Assembly: GCA_018434325.1 (NCBI GenBank)
Contig: JAHDPO010000035.1
Span: forward strand, 1-64,000
Length of the DNA stretch: 64,000 bases
Origin: Clostridia bacterium
GTDB lineage: Bacteria > Bacillota > Peptococcia > DRI-13 > UBA5745
Direction of reading: 5' to 3'
In this document: piece by piece, positions 9,271 to 18,535 of the stretch
Numbering within the stretch: position 1 is the stretch's first letter
Layout: each line of letters opens with the position of its first letter
The notes under the pieces: generated by a model
Databases searched by the model: none
What the model saw: only the letters and a program-made list of their open reading frames with translations
Told to the model about the DNA's origin: nothing
Translations under genes and position numbers: made by a program

Positions 9271-9295
9271 CCCGACCCTTTGATGAAAGGTCGGG
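9271..9295 (+). promoter_or_regulatory. Hairpin over the ribosome binding site of the next gene
   Basis: CCCGACC (9271-9277) pairs with GGTCGGG (9289-9295); the flanking CTTT and AAAGG extend the stem. The AAAGG it contains is the best ribosome binding site for the ATG at 9301. An overlapping palindrome GGGAATTCCC lies at 9264-9273. It could be the end of the S41 operon or a translation control element. No T-run follows. Confidence 0.4.
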
Positions 9296-9300
9296 ATGAC

Positions 9301-9912
9301 ATGAACATTTTCAAACACAGAGACAGCTTTTTCGGCTGTCTGGACAGCGGAGCCGCCGAGGACTCCCTGCTGTCGCTTTTCAAGCTGGCAAAGCAGATAC
9401 GGCTCCGTCTTGGCAGGCAGGGCTATCTGCTGGACTGCTATCTTTCCTCATTTTTTGAGGCTCTGAGCACCGAGCTTGCCTATGACGCCGCTGACGAGGG
9501 ATTCCATAGGGGCGGTGAACTCCAAGGCTTGCTATTTCATGTGCTGGACAAAACGGAGCCGGAAAAGCCGCACCCTCTTTATCAGCGAGTGCGGGAGGTC
9601 TGCGAACAGCACGCCGACAAGCTGGTTTTCCAAGAACGCTACACCAATCTCTCCATGCTGCTCTTTCTTGTGGAGGACGAGGCAATGAAACACCTTGCCG
9701 CCGAGTTTCTGGAGGAACAGGTGGACAGCCTGAACGGCGTTGTGGATGAGATTCGCCTGCAGCATCTCTATGGCCAGATATCCCATCTGGCTGGTGAGGC
9801 AATGATGGAGGAACTGAACCAGCAGCTAAAGCAGCGATTTATCATCGCACCTGTTGTGGTGCTGTTCGCACAAGGGTTTACTGATGAACTTCTGCCAGAT
9901 GTAGACCGATAG
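9301..9912 (+). CDS. Hypothetical helical cytoplasmic protein
   Basis: About 203 residues, acidic and almost entirely helical, with no signal peptide or membrane segment. I do not recognise the family. Visible traits are an Arg-rich start (KQIRLRLGRQG), a LSMLLFLVEDEAMKHLAAEFLEEQ helix and clusters of Glu and Gln. Start at ATG 9301; an upstream in-frame ATG at 9283 is possible but sits inside the hairpin. GC and codon use resemble the S41 operon upstream, so it may be the last gene of that unit. Confidence 0.6.
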   Translation: MNIFKHRDSFFGCLDSGAAEDSLLSLFKLAKQIRLRLGRQGYLLDCYLSSFFEALSTELAYDAADEGFHRGGELQGLLFHVLDKTEPEKPHPLYQRVREVCEQHADKLVFQERYTNLSMLLFLVEDEAMKHLAAEFLEEQVDSLNGVVDEIRLQHLYGQISHLAGEAMMEELNQQLKQRFIIAPVVVLFAQGFTDELLPDVDR

Positions 9913-9999
9913 GGTAATTTCCGTATTCAGTTTGCGTTTACCAAATTGTCTTTATTGGACTTCTTCTTTGCGAACACTGCTTTTTTATTTTAGGCTTAT

Positions 10000-11253
10000 C
10001 TATTCAGAGCCGGGCTTATGGAAAAAATTATAGGCGCCGCCGCCATTATGTTTGGCCTGATACATGGCTTTATCGGCACATTGCAGGAGACCGTCTTCCT
10101 CCGCAGCGTCTTTGGGGAATAAACTGATTCCTATGCTGATTTTTATGGAGAGCTCTATATCATTATAGGTAATAGGTTTGCTTACCGCTTCCTGGAGCCT
10201 TTCGGCCAAAGCAATGATATCGTCCTTTGTCTTGATGTTTGTCTGCAGTACTACAAATTCGTCGCCGCCAAAACGGCCGATCTGATCTTCGGCTCTCAGC
10301 ACCTTCTGTGCCGCCGTCGCCGTATGGCGCAAAACCATATCGCCGGCTTCATGGCCATATTGATCATTGATGTATTTGAACTTATCGATATCAAAGAGCA
10401 TCACGGCCAGGACAGCCTCACTGCGCAGGGAGCGCCGGATTTCTTCTTCCAACTGGGCGATAAAACTTCTGCGATTAGGGATGCCCGTTAAAGCATCGTA
10501 ATTAGCCAGCCAGGTTATTTGTTTTTCATTTTCTTTGCGTTTTGTTATATTGCGAATAATATGCAGACGCAGGGGGCCTTGGGCCGTAAAGGTCCTTTTG
10601 GCGCTTACTTCTACGGGGAAGCTGGAACCATCTTTGCGGACATGGATAGACTCAAAAACGATGCCTTCCTGAGCGGCCTGCAGCATTTGCTGATCAAATT
10701 CATGAATTGTGGAAGGATGGCGGATATCCTGTATGGTCATGGTTAAAAGCTGCTGCTTGGTATAGCCGTATTCATCACAGGCCCGTTTGTTGGCGTTGAG
10801 GATTTGGCCCTCCGGTTTAATATACAGCATAATATCCTGAGCATTTTCAAAGAGGATTTCGTGGATGCGCAGGGCATCCCTGGCCTTTTTCTGAAGGGTA
10901 ATGTCCATAAAGAAGAATAGCAGCTTATCACGGTCATATTTGAGCGTGCTGATCGAAAAGTATTTATTGATATGTTTAGCATAAAATTCAAACTGGACGG
11001 CTTCTTCCGTCAGCGATATCATACCGGAGAGCTTAACCCAATGCTCATTAAGAGCGGGCAAAACCCGACTCAGTGCTTTGCCGGCGGCTTCGCCGCGGGG
11101 TAATTCGAGGATGGCCTCGGCTTGCTTATTGATGTCAATAATCCGGCAATCAAGGACTTCCCCTTGGCTGTCCCGTTCTAGCTCCAATTGGGCACAGCCC
11201 TCAAGCATAGCGTCAAATATTTTTTTGTAGCGGCTTTCTTTGGCGTCCCCCAT
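10000..11253 (-). CDS. PAS-PAS-GGDEF diguanylate cyclase
   Basis: 417 residues, soluble. Two PAS domains (about 1-120 and 125-245; the second has ILFENAQDIMLYI and HVRKDGSSFPVEVSAKRT) precede a GGDEF domain (about 250-412). The RFGGDEF signature near residue 325 is intact and preceded by RAED, the RxxD product-inhibition site, so an active, feedback-inhibited cyclase is expected. No EAL or HD-GYP domain is attached. It is transcribed alone; the next leftward gene upstream starts at 11997. The PAS ligand is unknown. Confidence 0.92.
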   Translation of the reverse strand: MGDAKESRYKKIFDAMLEGCAQLELERDSQGEVLDCRIIDINKQAEAILELPRGEAAGKALSRVLPALNEHWVKLSGMISLTEEAVQFEFYAKHINKYFSISTLKYDRDKLLFFFMDITLQKKARDALRIHEILFENAQDIMLYIKPEGQILNANKRACDEYGYTKQQLLTMTIQDIRHPSTIHEFDQQMLQAAQEGIVFESIHVRKDGSSFPVEVSAKRTFTAQGPLRLHIIRNITKRKENEKQITWLANYDALTGIPNRRSFIAQLEEEIRRSLRSEAVLAVMLFDIDKFKYINDQYGHEAGDMVLRHTATAAQKVLRAEDQIGRFGGDEFVVLQTNIKTKDDIIALAERLQEAVSKPITYNDIELSIKISIGISLFPKDAAEEDGLLQCADKAMYQAKHNGGGAYNFFHKPGSE

Positions 11254-11382
11254 TTATATCACCTTTCTACCTGATAACCTATGTGGACAATAAAAACTTT
11301 CGGATCTCCGGCCAGTTTTTTATTCCCTTATCATAACATTTTACTGATAAGGTTAAAAGAGCGCTTTTAAATTCTTAAGCGT

Positions 11383-11997
11383 TTATATGTCTAATATTTT
11401 ATGCACCTCGTTTTGGATGTGGGGAATCCTTGCTTGCTCAAATTGCGGATAGTCTTTGAACCATTTCACATTTAAAGGAGAAGGGTGGGGGAGGATGTAA
11501 GCGGGCTTGCCGTTGATCCGCCTGTCTGCAAAGGCTAAGGCCGTAATCTTCTCGCCGGGAAAGAGCGCTTCTGCCGCATAGCTGCCGATGACGATGTAGA
11601 TTTCATTTTGCACCAGGGCCATTTCTTGAAACAGCCACTGCTGGGCGCAGATTTTAGGGGGCCGGCGGTCTCCCTGTCCGGGGGCTTTGCCGGGGTAGCA
11701 GTGAGCCATTGAAGCAATGTAGAAATGAGCGGGGTTATAGAAGTCCTCATCCGCGATATTGTACCATTCCCGGCGCAGCTTACGGCCGCTGGCGTCATTA
11801 AAGGGCTTGCCCGTTTCATGAACGGTTTTGGAGGGGGCTTGGCTGATCTGCATGATCTTAGCATTGTAATTGCCGAATATAATAGGCCGGGGTTCAAAAC
11901 CAAAGGTATCCCGGCATAAGAGGCATTGGGTAATTTGCTTTTGCAGGTGGATGAGTTGATGGCTGTTGCTGTCTTGTTTTTTGTCGTCTGTATTCAT
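11383..11997 (-). CDS. Uracil-DNA glycosylase superfamily protein (Fe-S type)
   Basis: 204 residues. Features of family 4/5-type uracil-DNA glycosylases: an N-terminal CLLC pair, QAPSKTVHETGKPF (the GxAPxxxE-like motif with A in place of G), a second Cys pair (HCYPGK ... ICAQQW) completing a 4Fe-4S site, and HPSPLN as the C-terminal motif. It would excise uracil from DNA in base excision repair. The start has no strong ribosome binding site. An imperfect AT-rich dyad lies downstream near 11355-11372. Confidence 0.82.
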   Translation of the reverse strand: MNTDDKKQDSNSHQLIHLQKQITQCLLCRDTFGFEPRPIIFGNYNAKIMQISQAPSKTVHETGKPFNDASGRKLRREWYNIADEDFYNPAHFYIASMAHCYPGKAPGQGDRRPPKICAQQWLFQEMALVQNEIYIVIGSYAAEALFPGEKITALAFADRRINGKPAYILPHPSPLNVKWFKDYPQFEQARIPHIQNEVHKILDI

Positions 11998-12075
11998 TTG
12001 CTAACCGCCTTATTGCAGAAGTGTGCTTGCTAAATGATTATAATATGTTTCGTTGATCTGTGGCGTTGGCAAATT

Positions 12076-12105
12076 TTGTTGTGCTTCCGCTGTATTTAAT
12101 ATAAT
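12076..12105 (+). promoter_or_regulatory. Promoter before the DUF4846 lipoprotein
   Basis: TTGTTG (12076-12081), an 18-base spacer and TATAAT (12100-12105) precede the lipoprotein ATG by about 100 bases. The rest of 11998-12208 shows no gene. Confidence 0.4.
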
Positions 12106-12208
12106 ATAGATTCTGTATTGAGATAACGCAGAGAGCGAAGCGGGAGAGGGCAGAAAAAGAAAAAAGCCTGCTGTCTTATCAGGCGGAATTAACGTATAAG
12201 AAGGTTCT

Positions 12209-13099
12209 ATGAAAAAATTACTTTTCATGATCGTGCTTTGCGGCTGGATCTGCTGTATGCTGTCCGGCTGTAAAGACAATAACGGGCAGGTCCCTTCGGA
12301 AAAGCCTGAAAAGCTTGAAATCACTATGACGGAAAGCCCTGCTCCACCATCCCTCATCGATGGGGAGGGCAGATCAGTTGCGGAAAGATTTGGCGTTCCT
12401 CAAGGATTTGTGAGGCAGGAATCAGAGGCAAAGTCGTTTGCATTCTACCTCCAGAATCTGCCCTTAAAACCGGCGGGGTCAAGGGTAAAATATTACGACG
12501 GCAGAGAAAAGCCGGAAACGGCTTATTTGGCAGTTGTTGATTTCACCTTGGGTACAAAGGATTTGCAGCAATGCGCTGATGCTGTCATCCGCTTAAGAGC
12601 AGAATATTTATATGAGGAAGAACGATTCAACGAAATACATTTTAATTTTGTGAGCGGCTTCAATGCAGAGTTTGCGAAATGGGCTGACGGCAACGGAATA
12701 TCTGTCAAAGGCAATCAAGTGTCATGGCTTCGCAACAATAAGAACAACAGCTCGTATGAAAGTTTTCAAAGGTATCTTGATGTCGTTTATGCCTATGCTT
12801 CTACGTTATCTCTCGAAAAGGAATTGCGTGCAAAGCCCTTATCCGATCTGGCAATAGGCGATGTGTTTATCCGAGGCGGTTCTCCGGGGCATTGCGTGAT
12901 TGTTGTAGACATGGCGGTAAACAATCACACCGGTGAAAAAATATTTATGCTGGCGCAAAGCTATATGCCGGCGCAGGACATTCAGATTTTAAGGGGGGAC
13001 AATGAGGATTCCCCATGGTTTTCTGCAAACATAGAGGATAGTCTGAATACGCCTGAATGGACATTCAAGGTTTCTGAGTTGAAATCATGGGCGTTTTGA
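12209..13099 (+). CDS. DUF4846 lipoprotein
   Basis: 296 residues. A type II signal peptide ends in LSGC, so it is a membrane-anchored lipoprotein. The mature part matches DUF4846: a linker, then PAGSRVKYYDGREKP, DLQQCADAVIRLRAEYLY and a C-terminal NlpC-like SPGHCVIVVDMA stretch with Cys-His. The superfamily suggests a hydrolase fold, but no substrate is established. The leftward DMT gene ends 12 bases past its stop. Confidence 0.8.
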   Translation: MKKLLFMIVLCGWICCMLSGCKDNNGQVPSEKPEKLEITMTESPAPPSLIDGEGRSVAERFGVPQGFVRQESEAKSFAFYLQNLPLKPAGSRVKYYDGREKPETAYLAVVDFTLGTKDLQQCADAVIRLRAEYLYEEERFNEIHFNFVSGFNAEFAKWADGNGISVKGNQVSWLRNNKNNSSYESFQRYLDVVYAYASTLSLEKELRAKPLSDLAIGDVFIRGGSPGHCVIVVDMAVNNHTGEKIFMLAQSYMPAQDIQILRGDNEDSPWFSANIEDSLNTPEWTFKVSELKSWAF

Positions 13100-13111
13100 G
13101 AATTTATCACT

Positions 13112-14038
13112 TTAAGCCTCTTTTACTTTCAAGATACGCTGTATTAAACTATCGCCGAAATTGGCTATCATTAAACCCACAAATATAATTAAGCAGCCTA
13201 ACCATTGCATTGGCGAAAGCTGCTCTCCCAGAACCAGCCGGGCTGTAAGCAGTCCGGCTATGGGCACAAGCATAGAAAGAGGAGCCACTTTTCCTGTCGG
13301 ATACTTAGCCAGCAAGGTGCTCCAGGTATAGTAGCAGAATAAGGTTGAGCCAAAAGCCAGATAAAGTACGGCAAATACAGAGGTCATGTTTAGGTTTGTT
13401 ATAGCATGCAATAAGGTAGCCGGCTTGTCCAGCAGCAAAGCAAGGCCCAGCAGCGGCAGAGGCGGCACCAGGCTTGACCAGACAACCAGGCTCAGCATGT
13501 CCAGTTTATTGCCCTGGTTGCTGCTTGCTTTGTCGGCGTATCGCACTGCGATATTGGAGAGACCCCAAAAGGCGGCGGCCAAAAGCGTCAGTAGAAAAGG
13601 AAATAGGGGAATGGAAGCGGTGCCGGCGGCGCTGCCGAAATTGCCGCCGATGAAGAAAAGGCCGCAGCCGGCCACCGCCAAACCTGCTATTTGAACGGGC
13701 TTGATGGATTCTTTTAATAAGAAACCGGATAATAAAAGAGTGAAAAAGGCCTGGGACTGCAACAGAACGGAAGCCACGCTGGCCGGCATACCGATGCTCA
13801 TGGCATAAAATAAGCAGGCAAATTGGCCGACGCCGACGGCTATTCCGTAGAGTACGACGTAGCGCCAGCCTACGGTAGGCGGTTTTACAAAGAAAATAGC
13901 GGGTACAGTAGCCAAAAGATAACGGAGAGTAATCAGCAGCATGGGAGGAACGCCGCCCAGGCCTAATTTGATTACGGTAAAATTGGCTCCCCATATAATG
14001 ACGACTAACAAAGCAAGGGTCAGGTCGCGTTTGCTCAT
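13112..14038 (-). CDS. EamA/DMT-family transporter
   Basis: 308 residues with ten hydrophobic segments in two homologous EamA halves: AlLVVIIWGANFTVIKLG at the start of the first, and LFPFLLTLLAAAFWGLSNIAVRYADKA at the start of the second. Such inner-membrane exporters move amino acids, nucleotides or other metabolites. No neighbour indicates the substrate. Converges with the DUF4846 lipoprotein and diverges from the next methyltransferase-like gene. Confidence 0.9.
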   Translation of the reverse strand: MSKRDLTLALLVVIIWGANFTVIKLGLGGVPPMLLITLRYLLATVPAIFFVKPPTVGWRYVVLYGIAVGVGQFACLFYAMSIGMPASVASVLLQSQAFFTLLLSGFLLKESIKPVQIAGLAVAGCGLFFIGGNFGSAAGTASIPLFPFLLTLLAAAFWGLSNIAVRYADKASSNQGNKLDMLSLVVWSSLVPPLPLLGLALLLDKPATLLHAITNLNMTSVFAVLYLAFGSTLFCYYTWSTLLAKYPTGKVAPLSMLVPIAGLLTARLVLGEQLSPMQWLGCLIIFVGLMIANFGDSLIQRILKVKEA

Positions 14039-14184
14039 TTGTGTTGGTGCTCCTTGAAAATGTTTTTCGTTGTTGCTGCGGCTAATTGACGGGAAAGAAA
14101 AGCTTTATTATGATAGAAGAAGCCGATAACGCAGATTTTAAGTTTACCAGCTTTGGCAGGGTCTGGCAACTGAAGGAGAAAAGA

Positions 14185-14748
14185 ATGACGAAATATATCG
14201 CAGCGGCAACTTTGGCTTTACTTGTAATACTCGTTTTGGTGCGGGCCCGTCAATTAAAGAAAATGGGGGTAAAGGCCATTCAATTTGGAGAAAGAGACAA
14301 AAAGGATTTTCTTATCCCGCCATTTGCATTGCTGTTATTCTACATTGTATTGGCAAGTGCGTTTGAGCTGCCGAAAATCGGAGCAGAATTGTTTGCGGAT
14401 GGATTTATTGCCTGGATAGGCGTGGCTGTATGCGTAATAGGCATTTTATTGTTTACATACGCTCTGGTTTCTTTCGGAAAAAGCTTCCGTGTCGGCTTGG
14501 ATGAGGAGCATCCGGGAGAGCTGGTGACCACGGGCGCTTTTGCGATCAGCCGCAATCCGATATATACGGCATTTGGATTGGTTCTGATAGGAGTATTTTT
14601 GATCATTCCCAATTGGATAATATTGATTTATGTTTTTATCGGAACATGGCTGTTCAACCGGCAAATCCGGCTGGAGGAGCAATCGCTGAAGAAGATATAC
14701 GGCAAAAAATACGCGGAATACTGTAAGCGAGTCAGACGGTTTTTATAA
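14185..14748 (+). CDS. Isoprenylcysteine carboxyl methyltransferase-like membrane protein
   Basis: 187 residues with about five membrane segments. The C-terminal half carries the ICMT/PEMT pattern: GAFAISRNPIYTAFGL (SRNPxY binding motif), a hydrophobic helix pair and RLEEQSLKKIYGKKYAEYCKRVRRFL (the E-E-x(n)-Y-x2-Y cofactor region). It probably uses S-adenosylmethionine to methylate a lipid or small molecule. Start at ATG 14185, behind AAGGAG; an upstream in-frame extension to 14086 lacks a ribosome binding site. The stop lies 19 bases before the GGDEF/HD-GYP gene. Confidence 0.82.
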   Translation: MTKYIAAATLALLVILVLVRARQLKKMGVKAIQFGERDKKDFLIPPFALLLFYIVLASAFELPKIGAELFADGFIAWIGVAVCVIGILLFTYALVSFGKSFRVGLDEEHPGELVTTGAFAISRNPIYTAFGLVLIGVFLIIPNWIILIYVFIGTWLFNRQIRLEEQSLKKIYGKKYAEYCKRVRRFL

Positions 14749-14767
14749 CGAGGCGTTAGGAGCAAAT

Positions 14768-16453
14768 ATGGGTATTTCTTCCTTATTATTGATTGCTTCG
14801 ATTGGGGCCATTTTTGTGCTGTTGATGCTGTATGTCTATATCTTTATGTTTGAACGCAGACTTTTTCTTGGTTTGTGGTTTATCGGCTGGGCTATCATAG
14901 CGATTAATTATAGCATGGATGCATTTTTCCCTGACTTACTGAGGCAAAACCGCTTAATTTTAACCCTTAGTCTTGTTTCCTATTTCTATGCAAATCTTTT
15001 GATTGTTTGGGGAAGCTTTTTATTCTTAAAGCTTAAAGCCGGAAAAACTCTCGCCTTAGCAGGAGCGATCTGGCTGTTATGTTTTTTATTTTTCTTAAGC
15101 CAGAGTTGGCCGGATATCCAGATGATCAAATTTACCACTTTGACCGTATTTGCCTTGACCACTGTAATAGGCTTGGCTATGGTAAGGGCAGTTAAAAGAT
15201 ATGGAAAGCTTGCTCTTTTTTTAGGCCTGTTGAATATTGCCTGGGTCGGAAATACGCTTATCTTTTCTTATGTTCTAAAAATTCCTCAGATGGCCCCCTA
15301 TATTGTTTCCCAAATAATCTTACTATTCAATGCAATTGGGCTTATTCAGCTTTTTTTCAAAGAGCAAAACGATACGATGAGGCGGGGAATGGTCCACATA
15401 TCCTACCTCACTTACCACGATGAATTAACCGGATTGTATAACAAAGCTTATTTTGACCAAAAGATGAAAGAGTTAGCAATGAACAGCGCTTATCTGCCCA
15501 TTTCACTTCTCATCGGTGATATGAACGGATTGAAATTTGTTAATGATGCTTTTGGCCACCAGGAAGGAGATAATTGGCTCAAAAAGATGGCTCATCTTAT
15601 CCGGCAATCTTGCCGTCAAGATGATATTATAGCCAGATGGGGCGGCGATGAATTTGCCATTATATTTTTGAACACGAATAAAGGAACAGCCCTTGATATA
15701 ATGAGAAAGATTAGCGAAGCCTGCAAAAGTGCTCAGGAAACGGATATTCTTTTGAGCATATCCTTGGGCGTGGCTACGAAAAAAGATAATAACACAGATT
15801 TATATAAAGTTCTGAAAGAAGCGGAAGAGGCAATGTACAAAATCAAGCTTGTCGAAGGGAAAAAAACAAGATGGGCTATAATTGAAAACCTGGGCAAGCT
15901 GTTGATGGAGAAGGGTTATGAGACGAAAGAGCATATTGAGAGGTTGGAAGCGCTTGCCGGTGATTTTGCGCAGGTTCTTAACTTCTCCAAAGAAAAGCAG
16001 AATGATCTCCTGCAGGCTATAAACTTACATGATATTGGAAAAAACGGTATCCCTGCGGATATCGTTTTGAAGGAGCCCCGGCTTAATGAAGCGGAATGGG
16101 CTATCATGAAAAAACATGTTGAAATTGGCTATAGAATTGCTCACGCATCCGGAGAATTTGCCCATCTGGCTGATGTTATTTTATATCACCATGAATGGTG
16201 GAATGGTCAAGGCTATCCCCAGGGACTTAAAGAAGAAGAGATACCTCTTTTGGCGCGTATCATATCCATTTTGGACGCCTTTGATTTTATAACTCACCAG
16301 CAGCCCGACCAAACGGCAAAGACTACGGATAAAGCCCTGGATGAGCTTTCCCTTAAAGCAGGAATCCAGTTTGATCCTGCTTTAGTTCCTGTTTTTATTA
16401 AGATGGTGCGCAGCAGACCCCAGGCGCAGCCTGCCGACATGCTGCTTTTCTAA
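14768..16453 (+). CDS. Membrane GGDEF/HD-GYP protein
   Basis: 561 residues. About seven N-terminal membrane segments (1-200), a GGDEF domain (about 210-370) with RWGGDEF and a preceding RQDD I-site, then an HD-GYP phosphodiesterase domain (about 375-555): LHDIGKNGIP, KKHVEIGYRI, YHHEWWNGQGYP and RIISILDAFD. Metal-binding His/Asp residues are all present; the GYP signature reads GQGYP. It can in principle make and hydrolyse c-di-GMP. RBS TTAGGAG before the ATG. It follows the methyltransferase-like gene closely and may be cotranscribed. Confidence 0.92.
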   Translation: MGISSLLLIASIGAIFVLLMLYVYIFMFERRLFLGLWFIGWAIIAINYSMDAFFPDLLRQNRLILTLSLVSYFYANLLIVWGSFLFLKLKAGKTLALAGAIWLLCFLFFLSQSWPDIQMIKFTTLTVFALTTVIGLAMVRAVKRYGKLALFLGLLNIAWVGNTLIFSYVLKIPQMAPYIVSQIILLFNAIGLIQLFFKEQNDTMRRGMVHISYLTYHDELTGLYNKAYFDQKMKELAMNSAYLPISLLIGDMNGLKFVNDAFGHQEGDNWLKKMAHLIRQSCRQDDIIARWGGDEFAIIFLNTNKGTALDIMRKISEACKSAQETDILLSISLGVATKKDNNTDLYKVLKEAEEAMYKIKLVEGKKTRWAIIENLGKLLMEKGYETKEHIERLEALAGDFAQVLNFSKEKQNDLLQAINLHDIGKNGIPADIVLKEPRLNEAEWAIMKKHVEIGYRIAHASGEFAHLADVILYHHEWWNGQGYPQGLKEEEIPLLARIISILDAFDFITHQQPDQTAKTTDKALDELSLKAGIQFDPALVPVFIKMVRSRPQAQPADMLLF

Positions 16454-16456
16454 AGG

Positions 16457-17449
16457 CTATTTCAAGAAATCATAGTAGACGCCCAGGCCCTTTGCCAAGG
16501 CGGCTTTATATAAAAAGGCAGCTGTGACATTATCTTGTATTGCCATACCGACGGTATCAAATACAGTAATTTCTTCGTCATTTTCTCTGCCCGGCTTCAT
16601 GCCTAAAATGATTTCGCCGATTTCGGCATAAATAGCGTCTACACTGATAATGTTTTCCTCAACTGCATGATGGGTCTCGCCGTTTTTCATACATAATCTG
16701 ATGGAATCATTGACTATTTTGGCGTCTCTAAATATATCGGTATGCAGTTCCTGTTTATCCGGCAGATCAGCCCCGATTGCCGCAATATGAGTTCCCGGCT
16801 TCAACCACTCTCTTTTTACAATGGGGCCTCTACGGCCAACGGTGGTTGTTACGACGATATCGGCAATTCTCACAGCATCTTCGGCAGTCGCATAGCCCTT
16901 TATATTTAACCCGGTTTCTTGTGACATTTCGTCAACAAATTTGCGGACTTCTTCTTCTCTATAGCTCCAAAGGGCAACTTCCGATAAATCTCTAATCCGC
17001 ATAATGGCCCGAAGCTGCTGACGGGCTTGCTTGCCTGCGCCAATAATACAGAGCTTATCCGCATCTTTTCTTGCCAAATACTTGACGGAAATAGCGCCGG
17101 CGGCGGCAGTTCTGGACCCTGTTATCCAGGAACCATCCATTATGCATTTTAAAGCGCTGGTATCAGCGTCAAAGAGAAGCACCGTATTCATGCCCGGCGG
17201 CAAACCGATTTTGAGATTGTCACGATAACGGCCGGAGGAGCATTTAATGGACATATATCCGCCTGCCGTATCCAAGCCGCATTTAAAATCCATCTCTGCA
17301 TCGGTTCCCGGCTGGGCAATATGCATGTAATCCGGCTGGACCACATGGCCTCTGTTAAATGAACGATAGCCTTCTTCCACTACGTTGAGCACCACATCTA
17401 AGTCAATTAAGCTGCCGACTTCACTTTTATTTAAAAGCAATGTATCCAT
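16457..17449 (-). CDS. Ornithine cyclodeaminase / mu-crystallin family dehydrogenase
   Basis: About 330 residues, NAD(P)-dependent. The Rossmann region reads KLCIIGAGKQARQQLRAI, and the substrate Lys/Arg region lies in YMSIKCSSGRYRDNLKIGLPPG. Family members reduce imines or deaminate amino acids (ornithine, alanine, iminosuccinate). Start at ATG 17449, with AAAGGAAG upstream; a 19-codon extension lacks support. It follows the threonine-dehydratase-like gene by 28 bases on the same strand. The pairing recalls EutB/EutC of ectoine use and BhcB/BhcD of the beta-hydroxyaspartate cycle, so an imine made by the dehydratase could be its substrate (inference). Confidence 0.87.
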   Translation of the reverse strand: MDTLLLNKSEVGSLIDLDVVLNVVEEGYRSFNRGHVVQPDYMHIAQPGTDAEMDFKCGLDTAGGYMSIKCSSGRYRDNLKIGLPPGMNTVLLFDADTSALKCIMDGSWITGSRTAAAGAISVKYLARKDADKLCIIGAGKQARQQLRAIMRIRDLSEVALWSYREEEVRKFVDEMSQETGLNIKGYATAEDAVRIADIVVTTTVGRRGPIVKREWLKPGTHIAAIGADLPDKQELHTDIFRDAKIVNDSIRLCMKNGETHHAVEENIISVDAIYAEIGEIILGMKPGRENDEEITVFDTVGMAIQDNVTAAFLYKAALAKGLGVYYDFLK

Positions 17450-17477
17450 ATCCCATTTCTTCCTTTCGCAAGCTGTT

Positions 17478-18452
17478 TTATAATGCTTCGTTAAATATTT
17501 TGCCAATCAGATCGATATCCCAGTTGCCCGACGTCAATACGAAACAAACCTTTTCATCAGAGCGAAGCTTTATTCGTTTGCCCAATAAAGCGGCAATACC
17601 GACAGAAGAGGAGGGCTCGGCAATCAATTTTGCATGATTGGCGATCAGCCTCATGCTTGCTTTAATATCCTCTTCATTGGCAGCAACAATATCATCCACA
17701 TATTTTTCAATAATCGGGTAAGGATTCTCTCCCGGTTCCCGGCAAGCCAAGCCGTCGGCAATGGTAGGAAGATACTCAACCTCAACTTTATGTCCCGCTT
17801 TTCTGCTTTCCGCATAAGGGGCGCAATTTTCCGATTCAACACCAATCACTCTGATTTTGGGATTAATCTCTTTGATGGCTGTGGCGATACCTGAAATCAG
17901 GCCGCCGCCGCCAATCGGCACCAGCAGGGTTTCGATGCCGGGACAATCTCTCAATATTTCCAACGCAATGGTTCCCTGACCGGCCATCACAGCGTAATCC
18001 TCATAAGCATGGACCAGCGTATATCCATGCTCTCCTTGTTCTTCTTTAACGATTTTCATTCGTTCCTTATAATTTCTTGGGCCCAAAAGAACCCTGGCGC
18101 CGAATGCCTTAACTTTACTAATTTTAATTTGGGGCGCATCTTCAGGCAAAACAACCGTTGCTTCGGTTTTAAATGTTTTTCCTGCTAAGGCGCAGGCTTG
18201 TCCGTGGTTGCCGGAAGAGCTGCAAATAATGCCTTTACTTCTTTCCGTTTCTGAAAGAGAGAGGATTTTATTGGTGGCGCCTCGCATTTTAAATGCACCC
18301 GTAATTTGCAGCATTTCAGGTTTTAAATAAACCTCGCATCCAAGTATTTCGTCCAGTGTCCCGCAGCGCAGCAGGGGGGTATGGATGGTATAGGGCCGTA
18401 TGCGTTTTTCTGCTTCATAGATGTCTCTTAATATCAGACCGGTTTTCTCCAA
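17478..18452 (-). CDS. Threonine-dehydratase-family PLP enzyme
   Basis: 324 residues, fold type II PLP enzyme. The PLP lysine lies in TGAFKMRGA, with SSSGNHGQ for substrate and phosphate contacts and GGGGLISG as the phosphate loop. There is no ACT regulatory domain, so it resembles catabolic threonine/serine dehydratases, EutB or beta-hydroxyaspartate dehydratase rather than biosynthetic IlvA. Upstream of it lies a LysR gene in the same direction with a terminator between. RBS AGGAGG precedes the ATG. Substrate is not decided by sequence alone. Confidence 0.88.
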   Translation of the reverse strand: MEKTGLILRDIYEAEKRIRPYTIHTPLLRCGTLDEILGCEVYLKPEMLQITGAFKMRGATNKILSLSETERSKGIICSSSGNHGQACALAGKTFKTEATVVLPEDAPQIKISKVKAFGARVLLGPRNYKERMKIVKEEQGEHGYTLVHAYEDYAVMAGQGTIALEILRDCPGIETLLVPIGGGGLISGIATAIKEINPKIRVIGVESENCAPYAESRKAGHKVEVEYLPTIADGLACREPGENPYPIIEKYVDDIVAANEEDIKASMRLIANHAKLIAEPSSSVGIAALLGKRIKLRSDEKVCFVLTSGNWDIDLIGKIFNEAL

Positions 18453-18535
18453 GCTGCATTCCTCCTAATCAAATTCTAAAGGCCTATCCTCATTATATTG
18501 GGAATAAGCGCAGCTCACTATTACCGTTATCTATA

